A DNA stretch of 64,000 nucleotides, taken from contig JAEZHM010000040.1 in NCBI GenBank assembly GCA_023416585.1, forward strand, positions 62,001 through 126,000, written 5' to 3'. Position numbers and translations under genes: made by a program. The notes beneath the pieces are model-generated. The model had not been told where the DNA came from. It searched no databases and saw only the letters and a list, made by a program, of their open reading frames with translations. Shown piece after piece: positions 26,406-35,300 of the stretch. Positions within the stretch are counted from its first letter, which is position 1; the number at the start of each line of letters is the position of its first letter. Origin of the DNA: Bacillota bacterium (lineage in GTDB: Bacteria; Bacillota; Clostridia; Christensenellales; Aristaeellaceae).

Positions 26406-26434
26406 TGACGGAAAGAATTGACTTTGGTATAATT
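26406..26434 (+). promoter_or_regulatory. Promoter of the cobalamin transport operon
   Basis: TTGACG (26406-26411) and TATAAT (26429-26434) are separated by 17 bases, with the extended -10 TGG directly before TATAAT. Transcription would start about ten bases before the riboswitch stem. Confidence 0.8.
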
Positions 26435-26451
26435 CAATCACAAATGAATAG

Positions 26452-26633
26452 CGCGTGTATCTGCATGGTAACATGCGGCGCCACTAAAGCGTCATGGGAA
26501 TGCGGATGAAATTTCCGGGCTATCCCAGTAACCGTGAAACGGACGAACGGGCATAAAAGCCACTGCCGCAAGGCGGGAAGGCGCCCAAGTAGGATGAAGT
26601 TAAGCCGGGAGACCTGTTTACACGTAAGCGCTC
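26452..26633 (+). ncRNA. Cobalamin (AdoCbl-type) riboswitch
   Basis: Landmarks of the B12 aptamer occur in order: a GGAATGCGGATGAAATTTCCG core with GCTATCCCAGTAACCGTGA, then AAGCCACTGCCGCAAGGCGGGAAGGC, then a B12-box-like GCCGGGAGACCTG. GCGCGTGTA at the start pairs with TACACG...GCGC at the end to close the structure. It precedes a BtuF-like, permease and ATPase operon, the classic context. A strong terminator follows at 26681, so the mechanism is probably transcription attenuation when cobalamin is bound. Confidence 0.9.
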
Positions 26634-26680
26634 CTGGGGATTGGGACAAGCTATGCATAGACGGGGCCTATGCCTGCTTT

Positions 26681-26715
26681 GGTTGTCTCTCTCTATAGGG
26701 GGGGACAACTTTTTT
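26681..26715 (+). terminator. Riboswitch-controlled terminator
   Basis: GTTGTCTCTCTC and GGGGGGGACAAC form a 12-base stem using several G-T pairs, followed by TTTTTT. It lies between the cobalamin aptamer and the btuF-like gene, the position expected for the expression platform. Confidence 0.85.
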
Positions 26716-26761
26716 GCTCCTCTCAATCTATTCATTTGAATATTTGAAAAGGGGTCATCAC

Positions 26762-27694
26762 ATGAAAGGAACCAAGATTCTATCCCTGATCCAGGCGGTT
26801 GTCCTGTTGCTTTGCCTGACATTATCAAGCGCTCTTGGCGAAGCCACCTCCCCGGTAACCGTAAAAGACATGAAGGACCGGGAGATAACATTGGATGCAC
26901 CCGCTACGCGGATCGTGGCGCTGACGGCTGCCGACTGCGAAATCCTCTATGCCCTGGGGGCAGGAGATACGCTGGTGGGCCGCGGCGAATACTGCGAGTA
27001 TCCGGAACAAGTGAAGGAAGTGCCCTCCGTTCAGTCTGGCTTAACCACCAACATTGAGCAGATTGTAGCCCTTAAGCCCCAGGTGGTGCTCATGGGCACC
27101 ATGGCCCAGACGAAGGAACAGGTTTCTGCGCTGGAAGCGGCCGGCATCAAGGTGGTTGCCAGCGAAGCCGCCAACATCGCCGGCGTCTATACGGCCATTG
27201 AACTGATCGGCGCGGTGACCGGCAAAACGGCCGAGGCAAATGCGCTGGTGGAAAGCATGAAAGCTTCCTTTGAGGAAATTTCCAAAAAGGCGGCTGGCGA
27301 CGGCACCAAAACCGTTTACTATGAAGTGTCTCCCCTGCAGTATGGCCTGTGGACGGCCGGCAGCGGCACCTTCATGGATGAGCTGGCCACGATGGTTGGT
27401 CTCAAGAACGCATTTGCCGATGTTCAGGGTTGGGGCGAAATCTCCCAGGAACAGGTGATAGAGCGCGATCCCGATTACATCGTCACCATCTCCATGTATT
27501 TTGGCGAAGGTCCTACCCCGGTGGAGGAAATCAAGAGCCGCGAGGGCTGGCAGGATTTGAAGGCTGTGAAGAATGACGCCATCCTCAACGCGGATTCCAA
27601 TGAAATATCCCTCCCGGGCCCCCGTTTGGTAGACGCGGCGCAGATGCTGTTTCAGTTCGTGTACGAGCCGGAAACCCTTGTGCCGGCGGCGTAA
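26762..27694 (+). CDS. btuF: Cobalamin/corrinoid ABC transporter substrate-binding protein, BtuF-like
   Basis: This 310-residue exported binding protein belongs to the periplasmic-binding BtuF/FhuD fold. Typical elements are RIVALTAADCEILYALGAGD near residues 49-68, TNIEQIVALKPQVVL near 94-108 and DPDYIVTIS near 236-244. Its signal peptide (about 1-26, ending SSALGEA) has no lipobox Cys, unlike most Gram-positive binding proteins. The ATG at 26762 follows AAAGGGG. The upstream cobalamin riboswitch makes a corrinoid the most likely ligand rather than iron. A long stem-loop separates it from the permease gene. Confidence 0.88.
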   Translation: MKGTKILSLIQAVVLLLCLTLSSALGEATSPVTVKDMKDREITLDAPATRIVALTAADCEILYALGAGDTLVGRGEYCEYPEQVKEVPSVQSGLTTNIEQIVALKPQVVLMGTMAQTKEQVSALEAAGIKVVASEAANIAGVYTAIELIGAVTGKTAEANALVESMKASFEEISKKAAGDGTKTVYYEVSPLQYGLWTAGSGTFMDELATMVGLKNAFADVQGWGEISQEQVIERDPDYIVTISMYFGEGPTPVEEIKSREGWQDLKAVKNDAILNADSNEISLPGPRLVDAAQMLFQFVYEPETLVPAA

Positions 27695-27706
27695 GCTAAT
27701 ATGAGA

Positions 27707-27744
27707 TTCCGGGTAAGAGACGAAGGTTTGTCTCTTGCCCGGAA
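27707..27744 (+). other. Long stem-loop between binding-protein and permease genes
   Basis: TTCCGGGTAAGAGAC pairs with GTCTCTTGCCCGGAA over 15 bases (one G-T), with an eight-base loop and no T-run. It probably stabilises the upstream messenger or lowers permease expression relative to the binding protein. Similar structures occur at 45857 and 49903. Confidence 0.8.
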
Positions 27745-27756
27745 ATTGAGGTAACT

Positions 27757-28788
27757 ATGGAAAAGCGCAGGGAAGGCTTTCGGCCCTATGAATATGCCTT
27801 GCTGACAGCGGGAACCTTGTTGGCGATGCTGTTATGCGTGTGCCTTGGCAGCGTGAATATACCGCTTAAGGATACGCTAACCGCCGTCTGGAACACAATC
27901 TGGAGCCTGCCCATACCGGAGGGCGTTTCCCGCTCCGTGATTGTATTTGTGCGGCTGCCAAGGGTGATCTGCGTCGCCTTGTCGGGGGCAGCCTTGTCCC
28001 TTTGCGGCGCGGCCATGCAGGGGTTATTGCGCAATCCCCTGGCGGATGGGTCGACCCTCGGGGTCTCCTCCGGCGCATCGCTTGGCGCGGTCATTGCCAT
28101 TGCCTTTGGGCTGACCATACCCGGCATAAGTTTAGGCGGAGTTATGGTGCTAGCCATGATCTTCGCCTTTCTGTCGCTGATATTCATTCTGTCCCTGGCA
28201 TACAGGCTGGACCATACTCTGGCCACTAACACCATCATTTTGATCGGCGTTATTTTCACCATGTTTGCCAGCAGCATCATCAGCCTAATCATCACCTTCT
28301 CCGGGGAAAAGGTGAAATCCATCATGTTCTGGACCATGGGCTCCCTGGCCGGCAGCAGTTATCAAAACGCGCTGGCGCTGCTTGCAGCCCTTATTGTCTT
28401 TGGCGCGCTGATGTTATCCGGCGCCAGGGAACTGAACGCCTTTGCCGTAGGGGAGGACAATGCCCGCCACGTGGGGGTGGACGTAAAGCGGGTGAAGCTG
28501 AAGATGCTCATTTCCGCCTCGGCGCTCATCGGCGTGTGCGTGTCCATCGGCGGGACCATTGGGTTTGTGGGCCTTGTCATGCCCCACATCATGCGCATGA
28601 TCACAGGACCCAACCACAAGCGGCTGCTGCCGGCCAGCATGTTTGGCGGGGCCATTTTCCTGATGCTGGCTGACCTAATCGGCCGTGTGGTATTAAGCCC
28701 GCTGGAGATACCCATCGGCGTGATCACATCCTTGATCGGTTCCATCGTGTTTGTGTATATCTTCTATTCCTCAAGAAAGGGGAGCTGA
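27757..28788 (+). CDS. btuC: Corrinoid ABC transporter permease, FecCD/BtuC type
   Basis: This 343-residue permease of the FecCD family has about ten hydrophobic segments. Conserved marks are RLPRVICVALSGAALSLCGAAMQGLLRNPLADGSTLG spread over residues 67-103 and GTIGFVGLVMPHIMR near 267-281, followed by GPNHKRLLPASMFGGA. The ATG follows GAGGTAACT. It lies three bases before the ATPase gene. The riboswitch upstream of the operon indicates cobalamin transport. Confidence 0.92.
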   Translation: MEKRREGFRPYEYALLTAGTLLAMLLCVCLGSVNIPLKDTLTAVWNTIWSLPIPEGVSRSVIVFVRLPRVICVALSGAALSLCGAAMQGLLRNPLADGSTLGVSSGASLGAVIAIAFGLTIPGISLGGVMVLAMIFAFLSLIFILSLAYRLDHTLATNTIILIGVIFTMFASSIISLIITFSGEKVKSIMFWTMGSLAGSSYQNALALLAALIVFGALMLSGARELNAFAVGEDNARHVGVDVKRVKLKMLISASALIGVCVSIGGTIGFVGLVMPHIMRMITGPNHKRLLPASMFGGAIFLMLADLIGRVVLSPLEIPIGVITSLIGSIVFVYIFYSSRKGS

Positions 28789-28791
28789 CGC

Positions 28792-29550
28792 ATGCTTCAG
28801 GTTATGCACCTCACGGTCCGGCACGGCAGTCTCGCCGTGCTTGAGGATATCGAGTTTTCGCTTTCGGAAGGGCAGTGGCTGATGGTAGCCGGGCCTAACG
28901 GCGCGGGGAAGACAACGCTCATAAACGCCATATCCCAGGGCGTGCCTTACAGCGGGGAAGTGCGCTATAAAAATCAAAATGTGAAGCATATGCGCCCTTC
29001 CGCCCTGGCCAGGGAAATCGGTGTTCTTTCTCAAACCCACCAGGTGGGCTACGCTTTTACCGTGGAAGAAGTGGTGAACCTGGGCCGGTATGCCCACCAA
29101 AAAGGCCGCCTTTCCTTTACTGATGAGCAGGGGGAAGAAAAGGTGCGTAAGGCCCTTGAGATAACAGGCATGACGCCTTTTATGCACCAGTCGGTGCTCA
29201 CGCTATCTGGCGGCGAACTGCAGCGCACATTCCTGGCTCAGGTGTTTGCCCAGGACCCGAACCTGATCCTTTTGGACGAGCCGGCCAACCATCTGGATCT
29301 GAAATATCAAAAGCAGCTGTTTGAACTGCTGGAGGAGTGGATCAAGCAGCCGGGCCGGGCCGTCATCTCCGTGGTGCACGATATAAGCCTGGCCAGGGCT
29401 TATGGCACCTGCGCATTGCTGATGAATGAGGGAAGGCTGGCAGCCTATGGAAACAACCGGAAAGTTTTGTCCAAAGAAAATCTGCAAAACGTGTACGGCA
29501 TGGATGTGCACGGTTGGATGCGGAACCTGCTTTCCCAATGGGAAGAATAG
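28792..29550 (+). CDS. btuD: Corrinoid ABC transporter ATPase, BtuD type
   Basis: This 252-residue ATPase has Walker A GPNGAGKTTL near residues 38-47, signature LSGGELQRTFLAQVFAQ near 140-156 and Walker B LILLDEPANHLD near 161-172. The sequence style is that of the FepC/BtuD family, which pairs with FecCD permeases. It is the last gene of the riboswitch-controlled operon. A hairpin in the next 90 bases (CCGGT-n11-ACCGG then CTTTTG) may end the transcript. Confidence 0.92.
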   Translation: MLQVMHLTVRHGSLAVLEDIEFSLSEGQWLMVAGPNGAGKTTLINAISQGVPYSGEVRYKNQNVKHMRPSALAREIGVLSQTHQVGYAFTVEEVVNLGRYAHQKGRLSFTDEQGEEKVRKALEITGMTPFMHQSVLTLSGGELQRTFLAQVFAQDPNLILLDEPANHLDLKYQKQLFELLEEWIKQPGRAVISVVHDISLARAYGTCALLMNEGRLAAYGNNRKVLSKENLQNVYGMDVHGWMRNLLSQWEE

Positions 29551-29608
29551 CGAAGTATACTGGCCGGTCTTTTGAAAAACAAGCCGGACGATACTCTATG
29601 ACTTTCCT

Positions 29609-29643
29609 TTCCGGTTGAAAAAGCACCGGCCTTTTGCTATACT
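29609..29643 (+). promoter_or_regulatory. crcB promoter overlapping the end-of-operon hairpin
   Basis: TTGAAA (29615-29620) and TATACT (29638-29643) are separated by exactly 17 bases. The -35 lies inside the loop of a CCGG-stem hairpin that may also terminate the btu operon. Transcription would begin at the first base of the fluoride riboswitch. Confidence 0.75.
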
Positions 29644-29645
29644 GG

Positions 29646-29708
29646 ATGCGGGAATGAATGTCTCCCGTGGCGTTTGCCAAAACCGCTGAAAAGCTGATGA
29701 CTTTTGTT
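29646..29708 (+). ncRNA. Fluoride riboswitch (crcB motif)
   Basis: The block GGGAATGAATGTCTCCC with downstream AAAACCGCTGAAAAGCTGATGACTT shows the crcB-motif landmarks: the GG..ATG..CTCCC stem, AACCGC and the GCTGATGAC 3' end. It directly precedes a FluC/CrcB gene, its standard target. No strong terminator follows, so control of translation initiation is possible. Confidence 0.85.
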
Positions 29709-29756
29709 TGAACAGAATTTGTCGGCTTTATTGTTTTGCGTCTATGGAGGAACCTT

Positions 29757-30122
29757 ATGCGGGCATGCCTTGCCGTTGGAATGGGCGGATTCTTGGGAAC
29801 CGTTTTACGCTATCTTCTTTCGATGATCCCGCTTGCAGACAAAACCGGTTTTCCGTTTATCACGCTGGCGATTAATGTTCTCGGCGCGTTTGCAATCGGC
29901 CTTCTTGCGGGCATATCTTCAAAATACACAGGAGCGAACGCTGATTTGATGGCTTTCCTCCGCGTAGGAATCTGCGGCGGTTTTACCACATTCTCCACAT
30001 TTGCTTTGGAGATTACTAACCTGTTTGGTGCAGGAAAAGCGTGGGTGGGTATCACATATATTCTGCTCAGCCTGCTCCTAGGCGTCGCCGCGGTTTTATT
30101 GGGGAAAGCAGTTACAGCGTAA
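29757..30122 (+). CDS. crcB: Fluoride ion channel FluC/CrcB
   Basis: This is a 121-residue, four-helix membrane protein that expels fluoride as an antiparallel dimer. Family motifs are GGFLGTVLRYLLS near residues 10-22, TLAINVLGAFAIG near 34-46 and GGFTTFSTFALE near 72-83, which holds the Phe-box and the sodium site TTFST. The ATG at 29757 follows GGAGG. A single copy is present, consistent with a homodimer. It is preceded by a fluoride riboswitch and its own promoter. Confidence 0.95.
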   Translation: MRACLAVGMGGFLGTVLRYLLSMIPLADKTGFPFITLAINVLGAFAIGLLAGISSKYTGANADLMAFLRVGICGGFTTFSTFALEITNLFGAGKAWVGITYILLSLLLGVAAVLLGKAVTA

Positions 30123-30383
30123 TGGACTGTCGGCTACAGAAACGGCGGAACACCGTATGCTGGTCAGCTTATCTGCCAGGAGCCTTTGTTGCTTGGTAAA
30201 TCTATCTTTTGCTGAATCTGGAGGATCAAATGGTTTTCCATTACGCTGCGATTTTAGTAGAAACTACTTGACAAACAATAGATATTAAAGTACACCGTCT
30301 TTCAATGCACAGCATCCTATCTTGCTGCGTGATTACCAAATATCATGAACATGCTTTACGCATTTTCCTGGAAGCAGCCGGTA

Positions 30384-30914
30384 ATGAGACATGGAATGGA
30401 CGTGTATCGCTTGTTTAAAAGCATTGTATTGATCGGTATGCCTGGAACAGGGAAAAGCACCGCCGGTGTAATATTGGCCAAGCAGCTGGGCTATGAATTC
30501 TTGGATACCGATCTCCTGCTTATCAAAAGGGCAGGTAAAACGCTGCCTGAGATCATGGCTGAAAGTGGCGTTGATGGCTTTTTGGAGATGGAAGGCCAAG
30601 TGGGGGAAAGCATTCATTGCGAAAAATGTGTGATTGCAACAGGCGGAAGCATGGTGTTCAGTGAAAACGCCATGAAAAACCTTTGCAGACAAAATGTAGT
30701 CATATGGCTGGATACGGATCTTTCTGTGCTGCAAGAGCGGATAAATGGCAGCGCCGACCGGGGCATTGCAGCGGCGCCTGGCGCGACGGTTGCCGGTATC
30801 TATGATGCGCGCAAGCCTCTCTATGAAAAATACGCCGATATCCATATACTTTGCACGGGGAATACGGACCATGTTGTTGCGCAGATCAAGGAAGCGGTCA
30901 GATTAATGATATAA
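30384..30914 (+). CDS. Shikimate-kinase-like P-loop protein (divergent)
   Basis: This protein of about 176 residues has the fold marks of shikimate kinase: Walker A GMPGTGKST near residues 18-26, FLDTDLLL near 38-45 and ATGGSMVF near 77-84. Two residues that bind shikimate in true AroK are altered: the FR of the G-E-x-x-FR-x-x-E motif reads FLEME, and the GGG loop reads GGS. A different small substrate is therefore likely. The start is uncertain: ATG 30384 follows GGAAG, but ATG 30345 and 30396 are alternatives. It is not next to other aromatic-pathway genes. Confidence 0.7.
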   Translation: MRHGMDVYRLFKSIVLIGMPGTGKSTAGVILAKQLGYEFLDTDLLLIKRAGKTLPEIMAESGVDGFLEMEGQVGESIHCEKCVIATGGSMVFSENAMKNLCRQNVVIWLDTDLSVLQERINGSADRGIAAAPGATVAGIYDARKPLYEKYADIHILCTGNTDHVVAQIKEAVRLMI

Positions 30915-30928
30915 TCTGCCGCCTTTCT

Positions 30929-31024
30929 TTAATGGCCGCCGGTGCGCTTTTTCAAAAAGGCTTTTGTAAAGAACAATGCGCCAATAATCAAAATCAAAAT
31001 AATCAATGCCGTTGTATCATTCAT
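30929..31024 (-). CDS. Single-span membrane peptide, 31 residues
   Basis: A short frame, too small for ordinary gene calls, starts at an ATG at 31024 preceded by AAAGGAGATGATACG, one of the best ribosome sites in the window. The product has a polar N-terminus (MNDTTAL), a hydrophobic helix at about residues 6-22 (IILILIIGALFF) and a basic tail, KAFLKKRTGGH. This matches the design of small single-span membrane proteins that modify a partner complex or act as toxins. No partner is evident: it is convergent with the shikimate-kinase-like gene and divergent from panE. Confidence 0.65.
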   Translation of the reverse strand: MNDTTALIILILIIGALFFTKAFLKKRTGGH

Positions 31025-31209
31025 CGTATCATCTCCTTTCATTCATCATTTTCTTGCTATGACTGCTAACAGCGTATGCGGCCGCGAAATGGTAAGCCAA
31101 AGCTAACCGTCATTCAAAAACCGCCGAGCAAAAAGAAGTCTGATCCAGGAAGGAAATGGCATAAGCTGCAACGAAATGGCACACGAGTTGATGGCGGGAG
31201 GAGAGCGCA

Positions 31210-32196
31210 ATGAAGGTATTGGTTTACGGCGCCGGCGTGATCGGGAGCTATTTGGCCCATGTGCTGTGCGAAGCGGGCAATGACGTGACCATGCTCGCCC
31301 GCAGCATACGCAAAGCGGAACTTGAGCAAAAAGGGCTGGTCATCCGCCATTATCTTCAAAAGAAGATCACCGCCGACCATCCGCGCATCGTTGATAAGCT
31401 GGGGGAAGAAGCCTATGATATCATTTTTGCCGCCATGCAGTATCAGCAGATGCGGTCCGTACTGGATGATCTGGCTGATTCCAGAAGCCCGCTGGTAGTT
31501 CTTGTTGGCAACAATCTATCCGCGCCTGAAATGGAAACCTATATAAAGGAGCATGCCGCATTCCCAAAAACAGTGGTATTTGGATTCCAGGCCACCGGTG
31601 GAAGGCGGGAAAACGGTGAAATAGTCTGCGTCCGCAAAGGGGCAGGCACCTTGCACTTGGGCCTTGCACATTCCCTGCCCGACGAAGGGACCAGATCAGC
31701 GCTTCAAAATGCCTTTGGGAGTGCGGAATACCGTCTTGCCTTCCACCCTGATATGGATGGGTGGTACAAGAGCCACCTGGCGTTCATACTGCCAGTCGCC
31801 TATCTGTGCTACATCCTGGAATGCGATCTAAAACGGGCCGGCCTTGTGCAGCTAAAGCAGTGTGTGGATGCAGCCGGAGAAGGGTTTGGGCTGTTGCGGG
31901 CGATAAACATCTCCATCCTGCCGGAAGGGGAGGATACGTATTTTAATCAAGGGCTCAAACGCGCGCTGATGACAGCCATGCTGTGGATCGCGGCAAAGAC
32001 GGCGCTGGGCAGGCTTGCCGCCAGCGATCATTGCCGGAACGCGGCGGATGAAATGCGTGCGTTGGATATGGGGTTTGAAGCCATACGGAAAAGCAGGCCG
32101 GACTTAAGCATGGCACGTTGGGATACGCTTCGCTCGGCGATGCCTGATTGGGACGCCATTTCTTTGCAATACGGAAAAGAAGGCAAACATGCCTGA
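31210..32196 (+). CDS. Ketopantoate reductase-like (PanE/ApbA) NADPH oxidoreductase
   Basis: This is a 328-residue cytoplasmic dehydrogenase. The N-terminal Rossmann motif is VYGAGVIGSYLAHVL near residues 5-19, followed by MLARS and later VLVGNNLSAPEME near 96-108 and FGFQATGG near 120-127. The conserved catalytic Lys region may be WYKSHLAF near 183-190. The family includes 2-dehydropantoate 2-reductase for coenzyme A synthesis, but many clostridial members are paralogues with other substrates and the N-x-x-T pattern is not clearly kept here. The ATG follows GGAGGAG. It appears to be a single-gene unit. Confidence 0.78.
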   Translation: MKVLVYGAGVIGSYLAHVLCEAGNDVTMLARSIRKAELEQKGLVIRHYLQKKITADHPRIVDKLGEEAYDIIFAAMQYQQMRSVLDDLADSRSPLVVLVGNNLSAPEMETYIKEHAAFPKTVVFGFQATGGRRENGEIVCVRKGAGTLHLGLAHSLPDEGTRSALQNAFGSAEYRLAFHPDMDGWYKSHLAFILPVAYLCYILECDLKRAGLVQLKQCVDAAGEGFGLLRAINISILPEGEDTYFNQGLKRALMTAMLWIAAKTALGRLAASDHCRNAADEMRALDMGFEAIRKSRPDLSMARWDTLRSAMPDWDAISLQYGKEGKHA

Positions 32197-32376
32197 AACC
32201 AGGCATCTCTATATTAACCAGCGTTCCCATTGCTGTGAGCCTGCTATTTCATAAGGATGCAGGCGGCAGCATTTGAATAATGGCAAACCGGTTTTGAAAA
32301 TTGGCGTTGCGCCAAATGCTGGTAATATGCTATATTCAATGCAGATGATGGAGTACGCAACCGGAGGGAAAAGGCT

Positions 32377-35300
32377 ATGCAAACCGTAGACTCCTTTGTG
32401 AATGTAGACGGCCAGGTGTTTTATAAGGTGGAACATAGTCAATGGCTGGCGCCTTTTTTCATCAATGTTGTTTCAGCCAGCGATGTGTGGATCTTCATGT
32501 CCTCCAAAGGCGGGATCACCGCGGGCCGGAAGGATGCGCAGGGCGCCGTTTTCTCCTATGAAACGGATGACCGCCTGCACGATCAAAAGAATACGGGTTC
32601 CAAAACGATTATCAGGACAGGGGAACAATTGTGGGAGCCCTTTGCGCGCACGACCCTTAACAAGTGGCGTGTCACGCAGAATTTGTACAAGGCTGTCCAG
32701 GGCACCGGCGTGATTTTTGAGGAGATCAACGAAGAGCTGAAACTAAGCTTTTCCTATCAATACGAAAGCAGTAAGCGGTTCGGCATTGTAAAGACGTCGG
32801 TCCTCAAAAACCTGTCCGATAAAGCGGTGCTGGTTGATATCCTGGACGGATTGGAAAACATATTGCCCTGCCATGTGGACAAGAATTTGCAGGCAGCCTC
32901 TTCCACGCTGGTGGATGCATATAAGGCCAACGAACTGTATCCGGACAGTAAACTTGCGACCTACGCTTTGACGACACTCATCAATGATACGCCCAACCCC
33001 ATAGAGATCCTTAGGGTCAATGTGGCTTGGACCGATTGTACAAAGGCCCAAATTGCATTAAGCTCCCAGGTGGTGGACGCATATGTGCGCGGCACGACCT
33101 ACCCATATGGCGAACCGGCTTACGGGTGCAAGGGCGCCTATTTTGTGAACTACCGGGAGGAGCTTCACCCTAACAGCGAGTGCACGCACCATATTGTGGT
33201 GGACCATGGGTATGATCATTGCGCCCTTGTAAAGCTTTCAAAATTGCTATCAGCGCCTGTTGGCGAGGCACTTAAGTCGGATATCCAAAAGGGCAGAGAG
33301 CTTTTGAACCGTTACGTGGCCATGGCGGACGGCGTGCAAAATACCGCCGATCAAACAGCGGTGCACCACCATTACCTCAATACTTTATACAATGTGCTGC
33401 GGGGCGGGATATTTGCCGATGGGTACGCGCTGGATACGGAGGATTTTCTGGATTTTGCCCTTGCGCGAAGCTATGCGACAGGCAGCAGCCAGGAGTTTAT
33501 TGAGAAGGTTAAAAAGTGCCGTACCATCCATGATCTGAAAACAGCGTTTGAATCCGATCCGCAGGTTTTGCGCCTTGTGCTGGAATATTTGCCGTTGAGC
33601 TTTTCCCGCCGTCACGGCGACCCGTCCAGGCCCTGGAACCAGTTCCAAATCAGGCTGAAGGACGAACAGGGGAAGCCTGTCAAGCGTTACGAGGGCAACT
33701 GGCGTGACATTTTTCAAAACTGGGAGGCATTGGGGCTGTCTTTTCCGTGCTATTACGAGCACATGATCGCCATCTTCGTAAACGCCTCTACGATGGACGG
33801 CTTCAACCCCTACCGTATCCACCGCAACGGCATCGACTGGGAGCGCCCGGAGCCGGACAATCCTTTCAGCGGCCTGGGTTACTGGGGTGACCATCAGATT
33901 ATCTATTTGCTGCGCTTATTGAAAGGCCTTCACAGCCATTTTCCCGTTAGGCTCCGCGAGCTTTTGCGCACGCGGGTGTTTTCCTATGCGAATGTGCCTT
34001 ATATCCTAAAGCCCTATGAGGAGATCGTTCTTGACAGCAAGCATACCATCGTGTTTGACAGGCAGCGCGACAGTGAAATCACGGCGCTTTGTGAGGCGAT
34101 GGGGACGGATGGCCAGCTGATGCTTCAGGATAACGATGTGTATTGCGTTGGCCTCATGGAAAAGCTGATTGTCCCGCTGCTTAGCAAAATGGCCAATGTG
34201 CTTTTGGGCGGCGGCGTGTGGATGAATACGCAGCGCCCGGAATGGAACGATGCCAATAACGCTATCGTGGGCATCGGTTTGTCGATGGTCACCATCTACC
34301 ACATGAGAGCCTATGCGCAGTTTCTTTTGGCGCTTGTTCAGGAGGAAGCGGATGATTTTGTCATCTCCAAGGAAGTGGCCGATTGGCTGGAAACCTCCCT
34401 TGACTTCATGAAATCATACGTAAAGCAGCCAGAGGGCAATGCAAAGATGCTTCTGGATGGAATGGGGAAGGCGTTTTCCGCTTACCGTCAGAACGTTTAT
34501 CACAATGGTTTTTCGGGCAGCCGGGGGCTGCAGGCGTCCAACTTAAGAGTTTGGCTGGAGCAATGCTTATCCTTGCTGGATGATACCATAATAAAAAACA
34601 GGGGCCCGTTGTTTGCCACATACAATCTGCTGCATAACGACGGCAGCGTGGAGCCCATGCGCCCCATGCTGGAGGGGCAGTCTGCCGCCATTGGCGCGGG
34701 TCTTGTGGATGCCGGCGATATGGAGGCGCTGCTTTTGGAAATGGATAAGGTTCTGGGCAGCGACCGCCATGGCGCCCATTACCTATACCCAAAGCATATG
34801 ACCGTTCCTTTCTATAAAAAGAACAGCTTTACCGCGCCCATCGATGCTGACGGTACAATTGTCTGCCGGGATGAAAATGGAACGCTTCATTTTGGGGTAG
34901 GCTTAACAACACAGAAGGCTTTGATGAGCGCCCTGCAAACCTCCTCCTATACTATTGAGCAGCAGCAGTTTTTGCTTGAGCAGTATGAAAGCCTGTTCGG
35001 GCACCAGCGCTTCACCGGGCGCAGCCAGGTGATGTACAAATATGAAGGGATCGGCTGCATCTACTGGCACCAAAACGCGAAGCTGGCCTTGGCCATATTG
35101 GAACTGGCCATTGCGAACAGGAACGACAGAAGCAAGGCGCAAACGGTTTTGGATGCATACCGGGAAGTGATTCAAAATTTCCTCTACCGAAAGGATTCCA
35201 CGGCCTGCCAGGCGATCCCCATCGAGCCGTACTCCCACTCCTCCTTTGACGGCAAAAGCCAGCAGCCAGGCATGACCGGCCAGGTAAAAGAATCCGTGCT

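Noticed and set aside
30333..30872. Minus-strand ORF of 179 codons
   Set aside because: Antisense to the shikimate-kinase-like gene with its intact P-loop; no motif of its own.
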